Below, in pieces: positions 15,357-25,232 of a stretch of 39,223 nucleotides of DNA; positions within the stretch are counted from its first letter, which is position 1, and each line of letters opens with the position of its first letter. Made by a program: the position numbers and the translations under genes. Source of the DNA: an uncultured Eubacteriales bacterium (lineage in GTDB: Bacteria > Bacillota > Clostridia > Oscillospirales > Acutalibacteraceae). The DNA is taken from contig ONBJ01000007.1 in the NCBI GenBank assembly GCA_900316025.1, positions 1 to 39,223 of the forward strand. Direction: 5' to 3'. A model generated the notes under the pieces. It was not told the DNA's origin, did not search any database, and saw nothing but the letters and a program-made list of their open reading frames with translations.

Positions 15357-16445
15357 ATGAAAACGCTTGAAAGACTTTCGGCAGGACAGCTTTTTATGAT
15401 GCTTTATATAAGCCGAATGGTAGTAAACGTAACGTACAGCAGTTACAGTTCCGATGTAGGAAGTCTGAGATACGGAGTTACGGCATCTGTCATAGCTATG
15501 GTTATTACATTTTTTATGCTTGTTCCTGTATATTTTATGATAAGAACAAATAAAAACAGAAATGTAACGGATAATGCCTTTTCTGTTTTCAGGTGGCTGG
15601 GAAAAGCTGTGGCATTAATATACGGTCTGTATTTTTTATGGATACTTATAAATACAATATCATTTTTTGATATTATGGTAAAAAACGCAGCAAATCCGAA
15701 TACATCTGTATTCATACTTTCGCTGGCGGTTGTGGGAGCGGCGGTTTATGCGGCGTACAAAGGCATAGAGGCATTGGGAAGAGCTTCTTCGCTTATATTC
15801 ATAATTATTGTGGCAGCACTCATAGTCCTTATATTTTCACTTATACCTGAAGCAGATATTCTGAACACTGAACCTCCGTCTATGGAAAACAGTACGGATA
15901 TTATGGAAACTGTTTTTAATGCCATTGCCAAAAACTCATGTATTCCTGCGATGGCGTTTCTTCTTCCTTTAGCATCGGGAAATTTGAAAAGGGGAGCTGT
16001 CTGCTGGGCTTTTGGAGTATATTTATCAATGGCGGTTATGATTTTTATGATTACAGCGGTACTCGGAGATTATCTCGATACACAGGTATTTCCCGTATAC
16101 ACCGTAACAGCGATTGCATCACTGGGAGTTACAAGGCGGCTTGACGGAATTTTTCTGGGTGTCTGGACGGCAGGAATGTTTGTTAAAATATCACTTTTCA
16201 TATACCTCATATCCGTATGCGTAAAAAGAATTTTCGGAAACAAAGCCGCAAAGCTTTCAATTATTCTGTCGGGAGCGGTTATAGTATTTGTTTCAACCGC
16301 AGTATCGGGAACAAACGGAATATTTAATTTATTGTTTGATGTAAAGCTTCTGTTCATATTTACAATGCTGACAGGGGTTATAATACCGCTTGTATTAGGA
16401 GTTGTAAACATACGCAGAAAAAAATGCAGCGGTATGCAGATATGA
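15357..16445 (+). CDS. Spore germination permease-like protein (GerAB/GerKB family)
   Basis: A 362-residue APC-superfamily membrane protein of the endospore germination permease family, with about ten hydrophobic segments and family-like phrases at the start (SAGQLFMMLYISRM) and around the middle helices. In Bacillus the B subunit of Ger receptors binds amino-acid or other germinants in the inner spore membrane. It is followed 18 bp later by the C-type lipoprotein subunit. No A subunit gene is present in the operon, which is unusual for a classic Ger receptor. Confidence 0.88.
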   Translation: MKTLERLSAGQLFMMLYISRMVVNVTYSSYSSDVGSLRYGVTASVIAMVITFFMLVPVYFMIRTNKNRNVTDNAFSVFRWLGKAVALIYGLYFLWILINTISFFDIMVKNAANPNTSVFILSLAVVGAAVYAAYKGIEALGRASSLIFIIIVAALIVLIFSLIPEADILNTEPPSMENSTDIMETVFNAIAKNSCIPAMAFLLPLASGNLKRGAVCWAFGVYLSMAVMIFMITAVLGDYLDTQVFPVYTVTAIASLGVTRRLDGIFLGVWTAGMFVKISLFIYLISVCVKRIFGNKAAKLSIILSGAVIVFVSTAVSGTNGIFNLLFDVKLLFIFTMLTGVIIPLVLGVVNIRRKKCSGMQI

Positions 16446-16463
16446 TGTAAAGGAAAGTGTTTA

Positions 16464-17495
16464 TTGTTGAAAAAGGTGCTTGTTGTTTTATTTATGTTTG
16501 TGGCTGTATTATCCTTGCAGGGTTGTAATATAAAGCAGCTTAATGAAAAAATGATAGTACAGGGTATGGGCATAGATTTTGCGGACGGAGATTACAAGGT
16601 AACTGTTATGTATATAAACACGCATAATGATGAAAGCGGAAATTCTCACAAAACCGCAACAGGAAAGGGTAGAACAATAACCGAAGCTGTATCTGATATA
16701 GTAACAGGCAACGGTCTTGAGCCTTTGTACAGTCACAATTCATTTGTTATTCTCGGCAGAAGCTTGTGCGAAAGCGGAGTAAATGAAGCTATGGAATTTT
16801 TTGCGGGATATTATCAGTTCAAGCCGTCTATAAGTGTGCTTGCGGCACAGGACAGTGCGGCAGAAATTATGAAGCAGGACAGTATTACTCCCGAAGTTAT
16901 CACGAGAATTTCCGATAATGAGAGTACAGTCGGACTTAGCATAACAATGCCGCTGTATACATTCTGGGGAGATATACGCAGCAGGTCATCATCAGCCTGC
17001 ACAGCGTTCATATCAGCAGAGGATAATAAGATAAAATCAAATGGAATAGCTGTTTTTGACGGCGATAAGCTGAGCCATATCCTTAGCAGCAGTCAGACTA
17101 TGGGGGTAGCGGTTATAAGGGGAAAAACCGATATGTCAGGAGAAGCAATACCTGTAGAGGGAGAGCAAAAAAGCTTTTCTCTCAGCAATATAAACACGGA
17201 AACAAATGTAAAGGCTGAAAACGGCGTTATGTACTGCAATATAGTTGTAAAAGCTGAGGCGAATATGTATGAATATATTTCCGATAAGAAAAACATAGAG
17301 GAAAAAATTGAGAAAAGCATAAACAGTATAACACGTGATGCCGTGAAAGAATGTACCGAAAACGGAAGTGATATATTCGGTTTTGGAAAAAGGCTGAGAT
17401 TTAGTGACAAAAAGATATATAATACCGTTAAAGACTGGAAAAAGTTCATAAAAAACGGAACATACAATATATCCTCAGAAATATCTGTGAGATAG
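16464..17495 (+). CDS. Ger(x)C family spore germination lipoprotein
   Basis: A 343-residue lipoprotein with signal peptide and lipobox LQGC (lipidated Cys21), then the GerAC-type N-domain opening LNEKMIVQGMGIDFADGDYKV and a later domain with internal repeats typical of the family. C subunits sit on the outer face of the inner spore membrane with A and B subunits. Two consecutive TTG codons (16464 and 16467) can start it; AAAGGAAAG lies just upstream. It is the last gene before a strong terminator. The length is at the short end for GerAC proteins. Confidence 0.88.
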   Translation: MLKKVLVVLFMFVAVLSLQGCNIKQLNEKMIVQGMGIDFADGDYKVTVMYINTHNDESGNSHKTATGKGRTITEAVSDIVTGNGLEPLYSHNSFVILGRSLCESGVNEAMEFFAGYYQFKPSISVLAAQDSAAEIMKQDSITPEVITRISDNESTVGLSITMPLYTFWGDIRSRSSSACTAFISAEDNKIKSNGIAVFDGDKLSHILSSSQTMGVAVIRGKTDMSGEAIPVEGEQKSFSLSNINTETNVKAENGVMYCNIVVKAEANMYEYISDKKNIEEKIEKSINSITRDAVKECTENGSDIFGFGKRLRFSDKKIYNTVKDWKKFIKNGTYNISSEISVR

Positions 17496-17507
17496 AACAT
17501 CAGGCTT

Positions 17508-17548
17508 AAAATGCCCGAATACCCGAAAACGGTATTCGGGCATTTTTC
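17508..17548 (+). terminator. Intrinsic terminator of the ger operon
   Basis: A 16-bp perfect stem (17508-17523 with 17531-17546) with a 7-base loop and a closing T run, 12 bp after the GerC stop. Confidence 0.9.
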
Positions 17549-17640
17549 AAAGTAAAGATTAAGTACTTCAAAAAAAGGTTATCTTTTATAAAATTTCAAA
17601 AATATAATAATAAATTTCTTACTAAAAAGTAAAAAAGTTC

Positions 17641-17669
17641 TTTAAATTTAGGCGGAGTTTTGTTATAAT
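17641..17669 (+). promoter_or_regulatory. Sigma-A-type promoter of hprK
   Basis: TTTAAA (17641-17646), 17-bp spacer, TATAAT (17664-17669). The leader to hprK would be about 105 bases and AT-rich. A second TATAAT at 17744-17749 has a poorer -35 and would give a very short leader. Confidence 0.55.
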
Positions 17670-17779
17670 TATCATCAGGGACTTCAGAAAGCTTATGAAA
17701 TGTATTTTGTACAGAAAAATTTTTTATGTTATTAAGAGTAAGTTATAATTATTTTATATAAAAGTGGGTGTATTCATTT

Positions 17780-18742
17780 ATGAAAGGAAATACGGGATTT
17801 CAGGTGTCGCTCGCAAAGATAGCGAAGGAGCTTCAGATGGAGATTATATATACTCCGTCAGATGCAAACAGCATATACATAAAATCACCGAATGTAATCC
17901 GTCCGGGAATTGAGCTTACGGGATTTCTTGAATTTTACACTCCCGAAAGGCTTATACTTTTGGGAAATACAGAGTACGCATATTTAAAGCGTTTCGGAAG
18001 CGAACAAAGAGCATATGTTCTGAACAATATTCTGCAAAGAAAACCGCCTGCGGTAATAGTTTCCAGAAATCTGGAAATTTTAGATGAGCTTATGAAGGTA
18101 GCAAAGGTATGTGAGGTATCAATATTAAGGTCTGACGAGTCAACCTGTGATATAATGGCATCGCTTATAACATTCCTCAATACTGAACTTGCTCCGAGAA
18201 TTACAAGACACGGAGTTCTTGTCGAGGTATACGGCGAAGGAATACTTCTGACAGGTGACAGCGGAGTAGGAAAAAGTGAAACGGCAATCGAACTTATGAA
18301 AAGAGGTCACAGACTTATTGCCGATGATGCGGTCGAAATAAGAAGAGTATCAAGCAAGACGCTTATAGGAAGTTCACCCGAAAACATACGCCACTTTGTA
18401 GAACTGAGAGGCATAGGAATTATCAATGCAAGGCGTATATTCGGTATGGGTTCTGTAAAGGTAAGCGAAAAGATTGATATGGTAATCACGCTTGAAAACT
18501 GGGATAAAGCCAAGGTATACGACCGTATGGGAATAGATAATGAATATACTGAAATCCTTGACGTTGAAGTACCCTGTCTTACAATACCCGTAAAGCCCGG
18601 AAGAAACCTGTCAATTATCATAGAGGTTGCAGCTATGAACAACAGACAGAAGAAAATGGGATATAATGCCGCACAGGAACTTCTGGCAAATCTGGGTATG
18701 GACATAGGAATAGAGGATAACAAAAGAACGCTGGACTGGTAA
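17780..18742 (+). CDS. hprK: HPr kinase/phosphorylase
   Basis: Bifunctional enzyme that phosphorylates and dephosphorylates Ser46 of HPr, setting carbon catabolite control in Firmicutes. Taking ATG 17780, the protein has 320 residues. It shows the N-domain (SLAKIAKELQMEIIY), the catalytic His144 (TRHGVLVEVYG), the Walker A loop GDSGVGKS (159-166), the ADDAVEIRR segment and the family signature LRGIGIINARRIFG. A GTG at 17768 could add four residues, but it overlaps the only purine-rich ribosome site (AAGTGGGTG). It heads the hprK-murB-rapZ-whiA-dnaE-pfkA gene string. No HPr gene is in the window. Confidence 0.95.
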   Translation: MKGNTGFQVSLAKIAKELQMEIIYTPSDANSIYIKSPNVIRPGIELTGFLEFYTPERLILLGNTEYAYLKRFGSEQRAYVLNNILQRKPPAVIVSRNLEILDELMKVAKVCEVSILRSDESTCDIMASLITFLNTELAPRITRHGVLVEVYGEGILLTGDSGVGKSETAIELMKRGHRLIADDAVEIRRVSSKTLIGSSPENIRHFVELRGIGIINARRIFGMGSVKVSEKIDMVITLENWDKAKVYDRMGIDNEYTEILDVEVPCLTIPVKPGRNLSIIIEVAAMNNRQKKMGYNAAQELLANLGMDIGIEDNKRTLDW

Positions 18743-18830
18743 TCTGATTTTATTTAAAGCAGAATATCATTCATACAGCACAGCTTTATTGCATAAATAA
18801 AAAATACATTGAACGATATACGGAGGAAAT

Positions 18831-19745
18831 ATGTACTACGTGAACAGTATTATTGAGATAGCGGGAAGATATGGGTTTGAGGTAAAGAGAAATGAAAGTA
18901 TGAGCAGACATACTACATTCAAAATAGGAGGAAATGCCGACGTTTTTATAACAGTAAACAATATAGAGGGTCTTATTGATATTCTGCAAAGGTGCAGGGA
19001 AAATGAAGTTCCTGTATTTATACTTGGAAAAGGCTCAAATCTTCTTGTTTCGGATAACGGTATTGAGGGTATCGTGATAAGGCTTGACGGAGATTTCAAC
19101 AAAATAAAAATGCTTGACGATGAAACCGTATATTGTGCATCGGGAGTAAGTCTTGCAAAGCTTTGCAGCTATGCCGCCGACAAGGGACTGAGCGGTCTGG
19201 AATTTGCGTGGGGAATACCCGGAAGCGTGGGCGGAGCAGTATATATGAATGCAGGTGCTTACGGAAAGGAAATGAAAGATGTAGTTGCAAGCAGCAGCTA
19301 TATTGATAAAGACGGAAAAACAGGCAGCTTCGGAATATCTCAGATGGATATGAGTTACAGGCACAGCATATATACCGAAAACGGCTATGTGATAACAGGA
19401 GCGTCATTCAGACTTCACAGGGATTCGCCTGTTGAGATAAGAAACCGTATGGACGAAATTATGCAGAAAAGAAGAGATAAGCAGCCCATTGACTTTCCCA
19501 GTGCAGGAAGTGTTTTCAAAAGACCTGAGGGGTATTTTGCAGGAACTCTCATACAGGAAGCAGGACTTAAAGGAAAATCAGTCGGAGGAGCACAGGTAAG
19601 CGAAAAACACGCAGGCTTTATTATAAATAAGGGAGAAGCTACCTGTAAGGACGTTATGAAGCTTATAAAGCTGGTACAGAAAACAGTTAATGAGCATTCA
19701 GGGATTGAGCTTGAATGTGAGGTCAAGCCGATAGGAAAATTTTAA
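18831..19745 (+). CDS. murB: UDP-N-acetylenolpyruvoylglucosamine reductase
   Basis: FAD enzyme that makes UDP-MurNAc for peptidoglycan. The 304 residues include the FAD-binding opening RHTTFKIGGNADV, LGKGSNLLVSD, the GIPGSVGGAVYMNAGAYG stretch and the active-site SAGSVFKRPEG, with AGLKG and the C-terminal Glu-containing LECEVK of type II (Firmicute) MurB. The ATG at 18831 follows ACGGAGGAAAT. It is 88 bp after hprK and 31 bp before rapZ. Confidence 0.96.
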   Translation: MYYVNSIIEIAGRYGFEVKRNESMSRHTTFKIGGNADVFITVNNIEGLIDILQRCRENEVPVFILGKGSNLLVSDNGIEGIVIRLDGDFNKIKMLDDETVYCASGVSLAKLCSYAADKGLSGLEFAWGIPGSVGGAVYMNAGAYGKEMKDVVASSSYIDKDGKTGSFGISQMDMSYRHSIYTENGYVITGASFRLHRDSPVEIRNRMDEIMQKRRDKQPIDFPSAGSVFKRPEGYFAGTLIQEAGLKGKSVGGAQVSEKHAGFIINKGEATCKDVMKLIKLVQKTVNEHSGIELECEVKPIGKF

Positions 19746-19776
19746 CTGAAAGACATTGAAAAGGTGGCAGACATAT

Positions 19777-20640
19777 ATGGATTTTGTAATAGTTGTAGGC
19801 TTGTCGGGAGCAGGAAAGTCAAGTGCATTGCATACTCTTGAGGATATAAACTATTATTGCGTGGATAATATTCCGCCTGTAATGATTTCCACATTTTATG
19901 AGCTGAGTAAAAATTCATCAGACCAGAAACTGTCAAAGATAGCAGTAGTGACAAACGTCAGGGACAGTTCAGACTATAAGGAGCTTTCAAAATCCCTGAC
20001 AAGTATGAAGCTGGACGGTGCAAAGTATGAGCTTCTTTTTCTCGACAGCCGAGATGACGTTCTTATAACAAGATATAAGCAGACACGAAGAAAACACCCG
20101 CTTCTTGATGTCTGCAACGGTTCTACAGTAGATGCCGTAAAGCTTGAAAGAGAGCTGCTTTCATATGTAAGACAAAAAGCCGATTATGTAATAGACAGTA
20201 CACTTCTTAACGCAGCACAGCTCAGGGAAAGAGTTCAGACGCTTTTCCTCAAAAATCAGGAAAAAGGAATAACAATATCCTGTATGTCATTCGGGTTCAA
20301 GTACGGCATTCTTTCGGAGGCGGATTTGGTTTTTGATGTAAGATGTCTGCCAAATCCGTACTATATAGACGAACTGAGAAATAAAACAGGTCTGGATAAA
20401 GAAGTAAGAGATTATGTAATGTCCAAAGAGGAGAGCGTAAAGCTTTACGAAAAGATAGTGGATCTGATAGACTTTTCACTTCCGCTTTACGAAAAAGAGG
20501 GAAAAAGTCAGATTATTATAGGAATAGGCTGTACAGGCGGTCATCACAGAAGCGTGACGTTTGCGTTTATGCTGTATCATTACCTTACTGAAAAGGGATA
20601 TAAGGTTATAATAAGCCACAGGGATATAAGAAAAGGCTGA
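19777..20640 (+). CDS. rapZ: RNase adapter / nucleotide-binding protein RapZ (YvcJ)
   Basis: P-loop protein of the RapZ/YvcJ family; in E. coli it guides GlmZ sRNA to RNase E, and in Bacillus YvcJ affects competence. From ATG 19777 it has 287 residues, with Walker A GLSGAGKS at residues 8-15, a Walker B-like LLFLDSRDD, the conserved SFGFKYG and VFDVRCLPNPYY, and the C-terminal GCTGGHHRSV. The start is chosen because AAAAGGTGG lies nine bases upstream; a TTG at 19756 is less likely. whiA follows after 32 bp; the yvcK gene usually found in between is absent. Confidence 0.94.
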   Translation: MDFVIVVGLSGAGKSSALHTLEDINYYCVDNIPPVMISTFYELSKNSSDQKLSKIAVVTNVRDSSDYKELSKSLTSMKLDGAKYELLFLDSRDDVLITRYKQTRRKHPLLDVCNGSTVDAVKLERELLSYVRQKADYVIDSTLLNAAQLRERVQTLFLKNQEKGITISCMSFGFKYGILSEADLVFDVRCLPNPYYIDELRNKTGLDKEVRDYVMSKEESVKLYEKIVDLIDFSLPLYEKEGKSQIIIGIGCTGGHHRSVTFAFMLYHYLTEKGYKVIISHRDIRKG

Positions 20641-20672
20641 ACGGACTATTTTTGACGGAGGTGGATTTTGAA

Positions 20673-21602
20673 ATGTCCTTTTCGTCTGATACAAAAAAGG
20701 AGCTTTGCAGAACAGAAATAAACAGCAGAGAGGAAATGACATCTGAATGCTATGGTATGCTTTTATACTGTAAGCGTTTCGGTGCGGATAATATAGTTTT
20801 CAGTACGGAAAATGCTTTTGCCGCAAACAGATTTTGTGAGCTTATGAGTGCAGGCTTCGGAGTTATTACAGAAAAAACGTCCGTTCTTACCGAAAGGCAC
20901 GGAGGAGGAAGTATTTTTACCGTATCGCTTCCTGTAAAAAGTGAATGTGAGCGTGTTTTCAAGTATTTCGGATATGTCGGTAACGAAATAAGCAGACGTA
21001 TAAATAACGCTATGCTTGAAGATGATGTTTCCGTTTCCGCATTTTTAAGGGGAGCTTTTATAAGCTGCGGTTCTGTGAATAATCCCGAAAAAGACTATCA
21101 TCTGGAATTTGCAGTTCCGTACAGAAATCTTTGCAGGGATTTGGTAAAGCTTATAAGCGGTGTGGACAGACTTATGTATACGCTTAAAATAGTTGAGCGT
21201 AAAGGTATATACGTTGCCTATCTCAAGGACAGCGAGCAAATCTCGGATTTGCTCGCATTTATGAATGCTCCCATAGCTTCAATGAACATAATAGAAACAA
21301 AAATCATAAAGGAAATACGCAACAATACAAACAGAAAAATCAATTCAGAGGTTGCAAATATGAAAAAAACCATAACAGCCTCTATGAAACAGATAAAAGC
21401 CATAGAAAAAATCCGTGATTGTGCAGGTCTTGAAAGTCTGAGCGGTGAGCTGCGTGACGTAGCGGTTATGCGGCTTGAAAATCCCGATATGTCGCTGAGG
21501 GATATAGGAAAAAATCTGAATCCGCCGATAAGCCGAAGCGGAGTTAATCACAGGCTTCAGAAGCTTATGGAGCTTGCGGAGGATTGCAGTAAGCAGAAAT
21601 GA
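20673..21602 (+). CDS. whiA: DNA-binding protein WhiA
   Basis: WhiA combines a degenerate LAGLIDADG homing-endonuclease fold with a C-terminal HTH. In Streptomyces it controls sporulation genes; in Firmicutes it affects division and fatty-acid composition. From ATG 20673 (after GACGGAGGTGG) it has 309 residues: FSSDTKKELCR at the start, FLRGAFISCGSVNNPEKDYHLEF in the middle as expected, and the C-terminal RLENPDMSLRDIG and SRSGVNHRLQKL of the HTH. The upstream Met at 20652 would lie before the ribosome site. Confidence 0.95.
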   Translation: MSFSSDTKKELCRTEINSREEMTSECYGMLLYCKRFGADNIVFSTENAFAANRFCELMSAGFGVITEKTSVLTERHGGGSIFTVSLPVKSECERVFKYFGYVGNEISRRINNAMLEDDVSVSAFLRGAFISCGSVNNPEKDYHLEFAVPYRNLCRDLVKLISGVDRLMYTLKIVERKGIYVAYLKDSEQISDLLAFMNAPIASMNIIETKIIKEIRNNTNRKINSEVANMKKTITASMKQIKAIEKIRDCAGLESLSGELRDVAVMRLENPDMSLRDIGKNLNPPISRSGVNHRLQKLMELAEDCSKQK

Positions 21603-21642
21603 GCTTATATCTGATATTATTATGAAAGAGGGTGATAAAGGA

Positions 21643-24600
21643 ATGTCTTTTGTACATTTGCACATTCACAGCGAATACAGTCTGCTTGACGGTGCGTGCA
21701 GAATTGACAGGCTTATCGACAAGGTTAAGGAATACGGCGGAAATGCGGTTGCGGTTACCGACCACGGAAATATGTATGCGGCGGTGGATTTTTATAAGGA
21801 AGCTCTGAAAAAAGGAATAAAGCCGATAATAGGATGTGAAGTATATGTGGCATCTGGAAGCAGACTGAAAAAAATCGGAAGCGGTGAAAGAAAAAATTAT
21901 CACCTTATACTCTTATGCCAAAACAATACAGGCTATCAGAACCTTATAAAGCTTGTATCCAAAGGCTGGACAGAGGGTTTTTACGGTAAGCCTAGAATAG
22001 ACAGAGAGCTTCTGGAGGAATATCACGAGGGACTTATATGTCTTTCGGCGTGTCTTGCAGGAGAAATACCGCAGGACATTCTTGCAGGGGATTACGACAG
22101 AGCAAAAAAGACAGCCTGCTATTACCGTGAGCTTTTCGGTGAAAACAATTTTTATATAGAGCTTCAGAACCATAATTTAAGGGAACAGCTTATTGTACTG
22201 CCTCAGCTTATACGGCTTTCAAGGGAAACGGGAATACCGCTTGTCGCCACGAATGACTGTCACTACATAAATAAAGAGGACAGCGAGCTGCATTCAATTC
22301 TGTTGTGCATACAGACCAACCATACAATAAATGACCCGAATAAAATAGAGTTCGGAACAAATGAGTTTTATGTGAAGTCGGAAGATGAAATGCGTGAAAT
22401 TTTTGCCGAAGTTCCCGAAGCCGTGGATAATACCCAGCTTATCGCCGACAGGTGTAATGTAAGTTTTGAGTTCGGAAAAACAAAGCTTCCTCATTTTGAT
22501 GTACCCGACAATCAGAACCATTTTGAGTACTTCAAAAATCAGTGCTATAAAGGACTTTACGAAAAATACGGAAGAAATCCCGAAAAAAGTCTGACAGAAA
22601 GGCTTGACTATGAGCTTGGCATAGTAAATCAGATGGGTTACGTTGACTATTATCTTATAGTCAATGATTTTATACAGTATGCAAAAAGGCACTCAATACC
22701 CGTAGGGCCGGGCAGAGGTTCGGGAGCAGGAAGTCTTGCGGCATACTGCATAGGAATTACGGGCATAGACCCGATAAAATACAATCTTATCTTTGAGCGT
22801 TTTCTTAATCCCGAGCGTGTGAGTATGCCCGACTTTGATATAGATTTCTGTACGGAAAGACGGCAGGAGGTTATAGACTATGTTGTCAGAAAATACGGAA
22901 AGGAACACGTAGCACAGATTGTCACATTCGGAACGATGGCGGCAAGAGGTGCTGTGAGAGATGTTGCAAGAGCTATGGCGGTATCTTATTCTGCGGCGGA
23001 CGCAGTTGCAAAGCTTATACCGAACGAGCTTCATATAACCCTTAAAAAAGCACTTGAAGCTTCAAAGGAGCTTAAATCAAGATATGATACCGATTCCACG
23101 ATACATAAGCTTATAGATACCGCAGCAGCTATAGAAGGAACTCCAAGACACGCTTCAAAGCATGCGGCAGGTGTTGTTATTACCGAAAAACCTGTAAACG
23201 AGTATGTACCGCTTGCCAAAAATGATGATGCGGTAGTCACGCAGTATACTATGACCACTCTTGAAGAGCTGGGACTTCTCAAAATGGATTTTCTGGGGCT
23301 TAGAAACCTTACGGTAATAAATGATGCCGAAACTATGATAAAAGCTTCAAATCCGAATTACAGTGAAGCTGAAATCGATGAAAGAGATAAAAAAACATTC
23401 AGTATGCTTTCACACGGATATTCCGAGGGTGTGTTCCAGTTTGAAAGCGGCGGTATGAAAAATATGCTCATACAGCTTAAACCCGAAAGCGTGGAGGATT
23501 TGATAGCGGCAATATCGCTTTACCGTCCCGGCCCGATGGATTCAATACCCAAATTTATAGAAAACCGTCACAATCCTGACAAGGTAACATACAAGCACCC
23601 TCTGCTTAAAAATATACTTGACGTTACATACGGCTGTATAGTCTATCAGGAACAGGTTATGCAGATATTCAGGGATATGGCAGGATATTCTCTGGGACGT
23701 GCTGATATAGTAAGACGTGCGATGTCCAAAAAGAAAAAGGACGTTATGGAGCGTGAAAGGGATATTTTTATAAACGGTCTTACCGATGAAAACGGAAATG
23801 TTGAGGTTGATGGCTGTTTAAGACGTGGTGTCAGCAAAAAGATTGCAGAGGAAATATTTTCTGAAATGGAAAGCTTTGCATCATATGCCTTCAATAAATC
23901 ACACGCCGCCGCCTATGCAAACGTTTCATACAGGACGGCGTGGCTTAAATGTCACTATCCCTGTGAATATATGGCGGCACTTCTCACCTCCGTTCTTGAT
24001 AACTTCGGAAAGCTTGCAGTATATACCGAGGAATGTGCAAGACTTAATATAAAGGTGCTGCCTCCTCATGTGAACCACAGTATGAAATCTTTTACTGTAG
24101 ACGGTAAAAATATACGTTTCGGACTTGTTGCCGTCAAAAATATCGGTAAAAGCTTCATAGATGATATTATATCTGAAAGAGAAAACGGTGAGTTTACTTC
24201 ATTCTACGATTTCTGCAAAAGAATGTACGGAAGTAATATGAATTCAAGAGCTTTGGAAAGTCTTGTAAAATGCGGTGCTTTCGATGGTATGGGTAATAAC
24301 AGAAGGGAAATGGTAAATTCACTTAAAACCGTGATGGAAAGCTGTGAGCGTGACTATAAAAGAAATATTACAGGGCAGATGAGCTTTTTTGATGATATTA
24401 TTGAACAACAGGATAATCCTGTAAATCAGCTTGTAGCAAGTGCCGATGACTTTTCCGTTCCCGAAAAGCTGGCTATGGAAAAGGAAATAACCGGAATGTA
24501 TCTTTCGGGACACCCTGTAGACCAGTATAGTGATATAATAAAAAGAATTAAGCCTGATAAAATTATCGGTATATGCGATGCTGACGAAAATAAAAAGTAT

Positions 24601-25194
24601 TCGGACGGTGACAGGGCGGTCGTTCTGGGAGTTCTTTCAAACGTAAAGCTCCGTACCACAAAAAATAATCAGACTATGGCAACTGCCGTTATAGAGGACA
24701 GGAGCGGAAGTATAGAGATTATGGTATTTCCGCAGGTATTCGACAAAAGCGGAAGGCTTTTGTCAGACGGAAGCGTAGTAAAAATTACAGGTACAGTGAG
24801 TATGCGTGAGGACGAAAAGGTAAAGCTTTTATGCAACGATGTAATGAGCATAAAGCAGCTTTCTCAGGAGATTAAAAACAATAAATCCGATGAAGGCAGA
24901 CGTTCACGAAGTACCGAAACAAATACCGAAGAAAAAAACAAATCAGACAATATATATGACAACAGAAACAAAACACATCTTCTGTATATCAGAATTGATA
25001 ATCTTCAAAGCGAAAAATTTAAGAAAGTAAGAAATCTGCTTGAAATATTTGACGGAAATACTCAGGTTGTTTTCAGACTTACGGATACAGGAAAAAAGGT
25101 ATCTGCCCCGAGAAATCTTTGGGTTATGCTTAATGAACCGCTTGTCAGAGAGCTTAAATACATACTTGGAGATGAAAATGTTTTTGTACGGTGA
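21643..25194 (+). CDS. dnaE: DNA polymerase III alpha subunit (DnaE)
   Basis: Replicative C-family polymerase; in Firmicutes it extends primers before PolC takes over. From ATG 21643 it has 1183 residues. The PHP domain opens HLHIHSEYSLLDGA and VTDHGNMYAAVDFY; catalytic aspartates lie in PDFDIDFC (about residues 396-402); the palm and fingers contain GPGRGSGAGSLAAY and YRPGPMDSIPKFIENRH; an OB-fold follows near the C-terminus (VLSNVKLRTTKNN). GAGGGTG lies eight bases before the ATG. The earlier in-frame Met overlaps whiA and is rejected. The length is typical for DnaE1 and no exonuclease domain is inserted, so it is not PolC. Confidence 0.97.
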   Translation: MSFVHLHIHSEYSLLDGACRIDRLIDKVKEYGGNAVAVTDHGNMYAAVDFYKEALKKGIKPIIGCEVYVASGSRLKKIGSGERKNYHLILLCQNNTGYQNLIKLVSKGWTEGFYGKPRIDRELLEEYHEGLICLSACLAGEIPQDILAGDYDRAKKTACYYRELFGENNFYIELQNHNLREQLIVLPQLIRLSRETGIPLVATNDCHYINKEDSELHSILLCIQTNHTINDPNKIEFGTNEFYVKSEDEMREIFAEVPEAVDNTQLIADRCNVSFEFGKTKLPHFDVPDNQNHFEYFKNQCYKGLYEKYGRNPEKSLTERLDYELGIVNQMGYVDYYLIVNDFIQYAKRHSIPVGPGRGSGAGSLAAYCIGITGIDPIKYNLIFERFLNPERVSMPDFDIDFCTERRQEVIDYVVRKYGKEHVAQIVTFGTMAARGAVRDVARAMAVSYSAADAVAKLIPNELHITLKKALEASKELKSRYDTDSTIHKLIDTAAAIEGTPRHASKHAAGVVITEKPVNEYVPLAKNDDAVVTQYTMTTLEELGLLKMDFLGLRNLTVINDAETMIKASNPNYSEAEIDERDKKTFSMLSHGYSEGVFQFESGGMKNMLIQLKPESVEDLIAAISLYRPGPMDSIPKFIENRHNPDKVTYKHPLLKNILDVTYGCIVYQEQVMQIFRDMAGYSLGRADIVRRAMSKKKKDVMERERDIFINGLTDENGNVEVDGCLRRGVSKKIAEEIFSEMESFASYAFNKSHAAAYANVSYRTAWLKCHYPCEYMAALLTSVLDNFGKLAVYTEECARLNIKVLPPHVNHSMKSFTVDGKNIRFGLVAVKNIGKSFIDDIISERENGEFTSFYDFCKRMYGSNMNSRALESLVKCGAFDGMGNNRREMVNSLKTVMESCERDYKRNITGQMSFFDDIIEQQDNPVNQLVASADDFSVPEKLAMEKEITGMYLSGHPVDQYSDIIKRIKPDKIIGICDADENKKYSDGDRAVVLGVLSNVKLRTTKNNQTMATAVIEDRSGSIEIMVFPQVFDKSGRLLSDGSVVKITGTVSMREDEKVKLLCNDVMSIKQLSQEIKNNKSDEGRRSRSTETNTEEKNKSDNIYDNRNKTHLLYIRIDNLQSEKFKKVRNLLEIFDGNTQVVFRLTDTGKKVSAPRNLWVMLNEPLVRELKYILGDENVFVR

Positions 25195-25232
25195 GATTAA
25201 GAAATAAATTACAAAAGGAGAGATATATACCT

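Noticed and set aside
17551-17779. Possible riboswitch or leader RNA upstream of hprK
   Set aside because: The 230 bases are AT-rich with no stable fold or known aptamer sequence that I can see; only promoter-like boxes.
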